Origin: Panopea generosa
Lineage: Eukaryota; Mollusca; Bivalvia; Adapedonta; Hiatellidae
Length of the DNA: 64,000 bases
Assembly (NCBI GenBank): GCA_029582155.1
Contig: CM055895.1
Location: forward strand, 62,907,078-62,971,077
Direction of reading: 5' to 3'
This document shows positions 56,611 to 64,000 of the stretch, piece by piece. The position numbers and the translations under genes are program-made. The notes below the pieces were generated by a model. It was not told the DNA's origin and did not search any database. It saw only the letters and a program-made list of their open reading frames with translations. Each line of letters opens with the position of its first letter. The first letter of the stretch is position 1.

Positions 56611-57112
56611 ATTACACAGGGGAACCAGCATCTTATAAAAGACACGCCCAGTTCCTGTTCTACCCGGCGTTATAGCGTTGGAAAATAAAATACCAAAATT
56701 GTATCGTCCGTTTACAATTTCGGTATACCACACCCATTACAGTGCATTCAAGCCATGAAGGTAAAGCAAAATGACAAATGCGTCTGAATAAATGCGTGAA
56801 ACCGTATTGGCGAAGTTACACATCGACATTTTAAAAGTTAAAACCGACCTAGGGGGACAATGCATGGCTCTATATTACGGTTGTTTTTTCATATACGGCA
56901 TGTAAACTAGCTACTGTGACACGTGAAGTGACGGTTTATGCCATTTATTTAAGTGAAAAATATCATAAATTTATAATGGAAAAAAAAAACATATAAAAAA
57001 GATACTTAACTTCTTGAGGTGTAACACAAGTTTAAACAATTAAACAAGTAGTGCTGTGATATAATAGATTAGTAACGGTGTCTCGTCGGTGATACGAAGT
57101 TAGCAAAACAAT

Positions 57113-57481
57113 ATGTCGTCTGGACCGTACAGTTATGAGACAGGGATTAAGAAAACATTTGAGATTGCCGACTATGTAGTATTCGGCTGTACATTGGCTG
57201 TTTCTGCGGCAATCGGTATGTTTTATGCCATCAAAGACAGGAATAGGAACACCGTGGACGAATACCTGCTCGCCGGAAGACGCATGCACCCACTTCCGGT
57301 AGCCATGTCGTTGTTGTCCAGTTTTATTTCTGCAATAACAATTCTTGGAACGCCTTCTGAAGTGTACATTTACGGAACAATGTACTGGTGGATTTCCGTT
57401 GCCGTTGGAATCACGGCCATTGGTGCGGCCCACATCTTTATACCAGTGTTCTACAACCTGGGTATTACCAGCGTATTTGAG
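57113..57481 (+). CDS. Transporter gene 2, exon 1
   Basis: Same 123 residues as exon 1 of gene 1. The silent differences are at a Tyr, a Val, an Ala and a Val codon, all third positions. The donor GAG|GTAACA is kept. Confidence 0.93.
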
Positions 57482-60400
57482 GTAACAAGAGGATTTGAAC
57501 TTATTGTAACGAAACTTGTTTCAGTCACATATATGCTGGTCTTTATAGATACTTGATGAAACAAAGTTTAATGTATCTGCATATTATATATAATAAAATT
57601 AGTAAGACTATTCGTTTTAACTGTAAAAATTTAGTTTACTTTAAAAACAATTGGTTAAAACAGATATGCCATTATTAATCATTAGGCCAAAAGGTAACTG
57701 TTTATATATAGTGTTTTGTTATCCTCACGGTTGCTGAACGCTAGTACCACATTAAAATCCATTAAGACACACCTAAACTATGAAAGTCACTTACTACTTC
57801 CCCACATATTCAAAGATTGGAGATTCATAGCCGTAGAACAAATGTCATGATCAACCAACACATACAGTAGTCGGGAGGGGATTTGCACTCACGACTCTTT
57901 CATTGACAGTTAAAATTTACCCGTGACCGACTGAGCTAGTGGGTCGGACCGGTAATAAATGCAGTATTACCGCCACAGGCAATACATATCAAGATGACAC
58001 AAGATAGTATTCACATTGTACGCGTGAACTATATTAAGGAATTTAATTATATGTAAAGGATGGCTTCGCATTCATTTTGATCATAGATAAAAGGTACACG
58101 ACATATGCACATGTGTGTATTTGCAGGCCAGTTTCAAGAAAGTAATTTGAAAACAAGTTAGGCGGAAAGGACTGTATGCATGTGTGTATATACATAATGA
58201 GAGACATGACCGTACTCTCCAGTTTGATTTAATATAACCAATACAAGGAAAGCATTCGAAATTATTTTTTTACGGATTATCCTGTTGAAAAGTTAAGATT
58301 CATATATAATAATATATTAATCATATAACTCAAGCTGAACCTGTACTCTATATAAAACCATTGGCATTGTCTTTAAAACTGATATTTTAATGTGGCTAGC
58401 ATATTCGTATTAAGGTGTGCACCGTCACCACTTGATGTAAAATGCGAAGAAACTGGTACAGGGCGATATAGAATCACAAAAAATAACACTTATACTAGAT
58501 GTTAACCAATTAGATTGCTTCGTAATTTGGCTGACAAAATGAAATATAACATAATGTGTATTTTTTATGATGGACTGTGATAATCCATCAAAAGAAAATA
58601 CACATTATGTTATTATTCATTTTACTACAATAGAACGAGCGTTTATTCGATCCATTGCAAAAGGCGTAGAAACATTTGAATGGGTTATAACGCAATTTGC
58701 AACACATTTCGGGTTATATGGTATATCCAGATTTATTGGTTGGGGAAGACCTCAGAATGAATCTGAGTGGACCTACCTACCCTCCGCAAGTAACTGGAAA
58801 ACTTTCTCACATCAAGTTTTTGGAGCGAGCGGGACTCGAACCTAGACCTAAGCGATAAGAGGTAAATGATCTTGAGACGGCGCCTTAGACCGCTCGGTCA
58901 CGGAGGACCCCTCGTAGAAACAAGCAATACAGCAACATTAATGAGCTTAAAGTGTCTAACTTGTTGACTTGGACAAAGTCTTTAAAACAGGCACTGTTAA
59001 AATGCATGTGTCTGTATATATGAGACGCCAATAACTATTTTTTTACAATTGGCAGATTGCCAGAAAGTAAATCAATAATATCATAAGACAGCATGTTAGT
59101 CTGGTTAACACGAATGGCAAATAACTCATCTTAATGAATGTACAAATTAAATATACGAGTATAAGTAGGTAAACATCAGATATATACTGAACGGAACAGC
59201 TAACCCGCCAACTATCAAAGCAATTTCCTTGAAAATTGTTCTTGTATAAGAAGGAACATTGAGGCTATGTAAAATAATGACACATTGTCTGTTGATATCG
59301 TATACTCATGTTAATAACGCTACTCAGTATTTTGGTGGAGAAATTGGAAACACAAAAGTGGCGGGTTAGCTGTCAGTATATTATTTTGTAAATCTTGTGT
59401 TTTAGTGTCTCTACTTTATACTGTTTTGACCTCTATTGCGAAGCAGGCTGAGAGTGTATATGATCAATATCGATATCGCTTTCGGGCCCGTTTCCTTGGA
59501 AGAACACCAATGCTGAATGTTGTTTTAGAGAATTCGTCCGGTCGAGCTTGGAAGCGAATCAGCGAGTTTTGGTATGCGCGGCTAACACTACGATGTATCG
59601 CCGCAGTATCGCCCTGTCTGCTTCGAATACGCTATATGATATACAACCAGTTACCATCATGCTTTCAGAAGATACAATTAGATTCGGTTGACTATCAATA
59701 TTAAGGTGATAATTCGAAAACTGATTTAGTATAGTGTGACAGGGCGGGGTATTATGATACATACGGTACCCGGTTAGGAATATCGCGTCTTACTTCACGA
59801 TATTCCGATACACGATAGTACAGTGCTTATTAATAGTGCAGCTCAACAGCGTGCATTCGCTTCATTACTTTGCAATAATTTTACAGTGGGTCATAATCAG
59901 GGCTGCGTTCAGTACCTTTAAACATGTTTACTCTGTTTATAAACGGTGACTAAACGAACGAAAGGTAAACGGAAGTCGAACTTCTGTCTCTTCATTTCTC
60001 ATTAAATCACGTGATTAAACGCAAGCAAACAGGACTGCGTTCAGTTCGGATAAACGTTTGATAACATTAGCTAACATATTTTCCTGAACACTAGCTCAAC
60101 CTCATATAAGCACGCAGTACGCGATAATTTTAGAGAACACGGCATTTAACGTGTTGTCTGTTTAACGGTGCTGAACGCAGCTCTGCTCTCAGAAGTGTTT
60201 ACCCTGTTAGCAAACGTTTAAAGCTAACATGTCGTTCAGTTTACTTCTGTTATCATACGTTTGCAAACAAATTAACGTTTAAGCGTACTGAACGCAACCC
60301 AGACTACGCGTGGTGGCACGATAATATTTATTGCCAGGACTACAATAAATGGACACCTTTATGAAATGACCAGAATATAATTTGGGTGTGGGGAGGGGGG

Positions 60401-60771
60401 CGCGTGACATAATACACCAACCAGTCACATGATGCTGACACCGAGCCAGACCTAGAACTATCCTCTAAATGCTGAGCGCCAAGTGAGCTTCTAGAACCAT
60501 TTTTTTCAATTTTTGGTATAACCCGGCTGGGGATCTAAACCACGACCTTCCACATGCGCAGACGCTCTACCACTAGACTACCGCTGCGGTCCCTTGTTTA
60601 TTTTAAATACCTCCCATATAAAGAGTTACATTACTTGAATAACGAAAAACAAATACTTAACTAACGGCTATCTGCTGAACTTTTTTTTTTTTCTATCTTT
60701 TTCAGTATATTCAGATGAGATTCGGCGTGGTTACAAGAATCATTTCCTCTATTGTATACTTAACATGGATG
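57113..60771 (+). CDS. Second, duplicated SLC5A-type transporter gene, 5' part only (exons 1-2)
   Basis: Exon 1 at 57113-57481 (369 bases) and exon 2 at 60706-60771 (66 bases) match exons 1-2 of the first gene with the same lengths, phases and splice sites. Exon 1 has four differences, all silent. Exon 2 has one, changing V to I in R-V-I-S-S. Both are intact, so this start is not visibly a pseudogene. By synteny exon 3 should lie about 2 kb or more beyond the window end. Whether the rest of the gene exists cannot be seen. The bases just before the ATG differ from copy 1, with about seven extra. Confidence 0.92.
58546..58613. repeat. Near-perfect hairpin in the copy-B insert
   Basis: The arms ATAACATAATGTGTATTTTT...TGATGGA and the inverse of TCCATCA...AAAATACACATTATGTTAT pair over about 29 bases with one or two mismatches or bulges. 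The loop is 9 bases. Confidence 0.8.
58690..58910 (-). repeat. tRNA-Leu-derived SINE with intact pol III boxes
   Basis: The minus strand has the A box GACCGAGCGGTCTAAGG and B box GGTTCGAGTCC, both near ideal. The body AACTTGATGTGAGAAAGTTT and CTCAGATTCATTCTGAGGTC follows. It is the best preserved member of the Leu-type family here. Confidence 0.78.
60706..60771 (+). CDS. Transporter gene 2, exon 2
   Basis: 66 bases behind TTTTTCAG with donor ATG|GTAAGA. It reads YIQMRFGVVTRIISSIVY followed by L-T-W-M, differing from gene 1 by one V-to-I replacement. Confidence 0.93.
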
Positions 60772-61983
60772 GTAAGATGAAATATGTTATAGCTTTGTTA
60801 ACAAATTGAACAGCCTCAGGATATAGAAGCTTTGAACAGTGCGTTTATAGCTCATTACCGCTCAAGTTCAAACACATACAAATACAGCTATCAAAACATG
60901 ACACTTAACACATCACGGTAGTCTGCACCAGGTTGTACCTTAGTAATAAAGTTCAATTATCATTACTTTAGTACAGAATACAGAATAGTTTATTTTGGAT
61001 TTAAGCATATTTCATAGCTTAGCATCACAAATAATAAATATCAATACGGCAATGTCTGTGCATGCATAGAAAAACAAAACGTGAAAATTCAAGTACAGGT
61101 TATATAAACGAGAGTGAATATGACAAGAGGGTTTTGATATTTGTCTGCATGCCTCGGGCGCTTGCCTTAAAATGTTCGCAAGGAAGTTTGCAAATATCTT
61201 CATGTTTGTGAATTTCATATTTTATATTGTTATTTAAGTCGCGTATCTTTTAAGAAACTATTATTTTGGCTGTGCAGTCCTGTGAAATAAACGATTTAGT
61301 CCACAATAATGTCCAATTTCAACCAGTTTGAATCTAGTTTCTTAATTGTTTTGGCACAGTTTTTCTTAAAAGTTGAATAATTTTTTTTTTCAATTTTTTT
61401 CGTAATATCCATTTCTTTCTAAAAGAAAAATTTAAATTATTTATTTTCTGATGTTATGAAACAACACAATATGCACTATTAACGGTAGTTTAACGAATAG
61501 TTCTTTAACGTGCACAAGGACCATGGTGTTGTTTATACATTCTGCCAATGATATTTATTGAAATTCAGAATATGTAAGAGAAAAACTTCTCATTGTAGTT
61601 TAACATACATTAAAGATTAACATATGTGTTGTCTGTCTTCATTATGAGATTCATTCTAAGATCAGTTTCATCAAAAAAGTAGAATGATATCTTAATGACC
61701 TATTTTTTTATTTAAAGAATACAACCAAATATTACATTTGATATAGGCATAACCATGAAATTTAAACAGGGCAATAAACGAGCGTTGCAACATGTCATTT
61801 TTCGTGATCGTTATCACTGTAAATCATTATGTGTATGGTAATTAACTAAATTAAAAATAATCTATTAAAATCCAGATTACGAGCAAACAACCGTAACTCA
61901 TGTAAGCGTAGTTGAGAAATCACACACATTCACACACATTCCAACTGATGCAACTCCAACTGTCACTACATGTACTATATTAA

Positions 61984-62004
<21 letters not shown>

Positions 62005-62080
<76 letters not shown>

Positions 62081-62358
62081 TAAAGTGTCATTTTTATGCC
62101 ATCATCGGCTAACAGACGATAAATTAACCTAACCACTACTTCCTTGGATCCGGAAAGGTTAACCGGTACTCGAGAACACCCCATCTCCGCAAGTAACTGA
62201 TAACTTTCCCACTTGAATCAGCGATAAGAGACGAATGATAATGAGACACAATGTCGTATATCAATTATCACGGAGACTGTTGTAGGGCGGGGATTCGAAC
62301 TCACGACCTCTTGATTGATAGTCAGACGCGTTACCGACTGAGCTAATCCAGCCCGGCA
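62005..62358 (-). repeat. tRNA-derived SINE with longer (TGAT)n tail, copy B
   Basis: Counterpart of 13505-13842. The tail has grown to about 24 TGAT units against about 13 in copy A. Confidence 0.75.
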
Positions 62359-62606
62359 CAAACTGTATTAAGAAATTGGAAAATTGAAATATAAAATTAA
62401 CCTGGCCATTAGCATGCAGCTTGTCTTACCTAACCCATAACAAGCTGCCCACTCATGTCGTGTTGGCTCCAATTGTTAAATCAACAGCAAGCAATAGATA
62501 TGTGTACACAGCCACTTCTTTTCCTCCTGAAATAACGTTTATAATATTTCCCCTCTAGAGTACTCGCCTTAAAGGGACACACTATAATTCTAATATCATA
62601 TATACA

Positions 62607-63018
62607 GGATATATGCAAAACAGAAATACTAAATCTTGCAGACGTTTTACATTCTAGAATAAGTGTAAAGCGGTAATAGTAAATCTTGGAGATGTATTAC
62701 ATTCGAGAATAAGTGTAAAGTAGTAAAAGTAAATCTTGGAGATTTAATGCGTTCGAGTATTAGTGTAAAACAGGTACTGTAATGCTTAATCTTGGAAATT
62801 TATTACATTCGAGGATAAGTGTAATATAGTAAATCTTGGATATTTAATACAATCGACGATAAGTGTAAAATAGGAATAGTAAATCTTAGAAATTTAGTAC
62901 ATTCGAGTAAAAGTGTAAAGTAGTAAATCTTTGATATTTTATACATTCGAAGATCAGTGTAAAGTAGTAACTCTTGAAGATTCAAATCATCCCGATTAAG
63001 TGTAAAACACTACTACTC
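62607..63018. repeat. Short counterpart of the intron 2 minisatellite, copy B
   Basis: Only about 8 monomers, mostly like the degenerate right edge of the copy A array, with flanks on both sides intact. Confidence 0.88.
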
Positions 63019-64000
63019 GGAATCTAATACAGTTGTTGATAAATGTATCTTAATTTGGTTAATAGGTAACATAGATTACACCAATGTAAGCAGCACTATT
63101 ACTAACTTTAAAGTGTGTATGTATCTTAAAAGATCATGAGATTCAAATTCGTGCCTTTAATTACAATGCTTGTACTCGTATTTGTTTATTTTACAATTTT
63201 TGAGTGGGAATTATAACCATCAGAAATCCCACTGCTTGTTATATAATGTCTAGTTCTATACTTAATGTCTAGTTCTACTTTAACAAAAATATATAAAACA
63301 TAAAAGGAAAGTTCCTCATACTTTTACATACTTTTCTACACGGTTTTATGATTCATGTTCAAAACAAAGTAACTCCAGCTTCTCTGAATAATCTTCCAAC
63401 AACCTAACAACTGGACCGCCACTCACTAACCGAAGTCCAAAATTTCCCATATTCAAACTTATCATTAAAAAAATCAATCAATAAAGCCAACCTCAATTAA
63501 TACTCATCAAGCCTTTATATACCCTGAGCTGGGAGCATTTCACCTCGAGATCCAAACATGCTTCTGACATGTGAACATGCTCCAGTTTTCCATTGACCCC
63601 AACATATTCATGTGACCCCAACAAACCCCGAACATGTGAACATGCTCCAGTTTACCTGTGACCCCAACATACTCATGTGACCCCAACAAGCTCCGAACAT
63701 GTGAACATGCTTCAGTGTAAATAGGAGCTTTGCAGCATTATTTAACTATATAATGCTCCTGACTCATTGCTCCATCTCCACCCACTATTGACCTCTATCC
63801 TCAAGCTTACAGTAAGTAATGCCTCTGTCCTTATTTTGGACTACAGATCTGCAGCTCAATAATAAATCTATGTAAACATAGGTAAAACTTTGAAATGTTA
63901 CCGGATGTGGTCCGCACATATCAGCCTGCCAAACCTGAAATGGGCACTATGTGTCGTGTATGTTGTTATACCCGACTTAGTGCAGTGTTATATCAGCTTT

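Larger units (their letters stand above)
58265..59330. other. Copy-B-specific ~1.0-kb segment in intron 1 of gene 2
   Basis: Copy A has only about 80 unrelated bases at this point (10580-10660). It contains a strong hairpin (58546-58613), a well-kept SINE (58690-58910) and an inverted GGCGGGTTAGCTGT end motif (59195). Confidence 0.7.
47637..64000. repeat. Duplicon copy B of the large direct tandem duplication, cut by the window end
   Basis: Starts directly after the minisatellite and a 50-bp SINE fragment. It repeats copy A's order: SINEs, ~200-bp tandem array, LINE, transporter exons 1-2, minisatellite remnant. Differences include an extra ~200-bp unit, about 200 bp inserted at 52320-52520, about 1 kb replaced at 58265-59330, and losses equivalent to copy A 12552-12745 and 16673-16998. 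Confidence 0.92.

Noticed and set aside
1-64000. Bacterial-type operon, defence system or phage region
   Set aside because: No compact gene clusters, ribosome-binding sites or phage-type genes. All coding content fits an intron-rich animal genome.

Overview
This is animal nuclear DNA: AT-rich, intron-containing and full of SINEs, LINE fragments, MITE-like elements and minisatellites. The repeat style and the SLC5A-type gene suggest a lophotrochozoan invertebrate, most likely a bivalve mollusc. That placement is inference, since nothing in the window names the species.

One protein-coding gene is complete. It is a plus-strand sodium:solute symporter of the SLC5A5/A6/A8/A12 type (monocarboxylate, iodide or multivitamin transporter group). 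It can be assembled into 15 coding exons from 9425 to 38464. Every junction has GT-AG borders, all phases agree, and the product is 667 residues with no internal stop. Exon 2 ends at 12200 and exon 3 begins at 20058. Introns hold most of the repeats: a 50/101/504-bp hierarchical minisatellite (intron 2), a degenerate LINE (intron 5), a 49-bp tandem array (intron 10) and several MITE-like elements.

The window also holds a large, recent direct duplication. Sequence from about 465 to 17.9 kb is found again from about 47.64 kb to the window end, in the same order and orientation. The repeat unit is therefore about 47.2 kb. The second copy carries exon 1 (57113-57481) and exon 2 (60706-60771) of a second transporter gene, whose remainder lies beyond position 64000. 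The exons differ by four silent changes and one V-to-I change, while the non-coding sequence has many indels and array-length changes.

Layout: 1-460, unique flank with a 25-G run. 465-9424, duplicated upstream region with SINEs, a ~200-bp tandem array and a minus-strand LINE. 9425-38464, the transporter gene. 38465-42340, its 3' flank, with a long hairpin, a LINE remnant, a 31-bp array and a short MITE. 42341-47590, a ~41-bp minisatellite interrupted by a 455-bp TIR element. 47641-64000, the second duplicon.

There are no bacterial genes, CRISPR arrays or operons. No clearly new molecular system was found. The most notable items are the tandem transporter duplication with a minisatellite at its junction, the 3'-UTR hairpin, and the nested arrays that changed length between the two copies.
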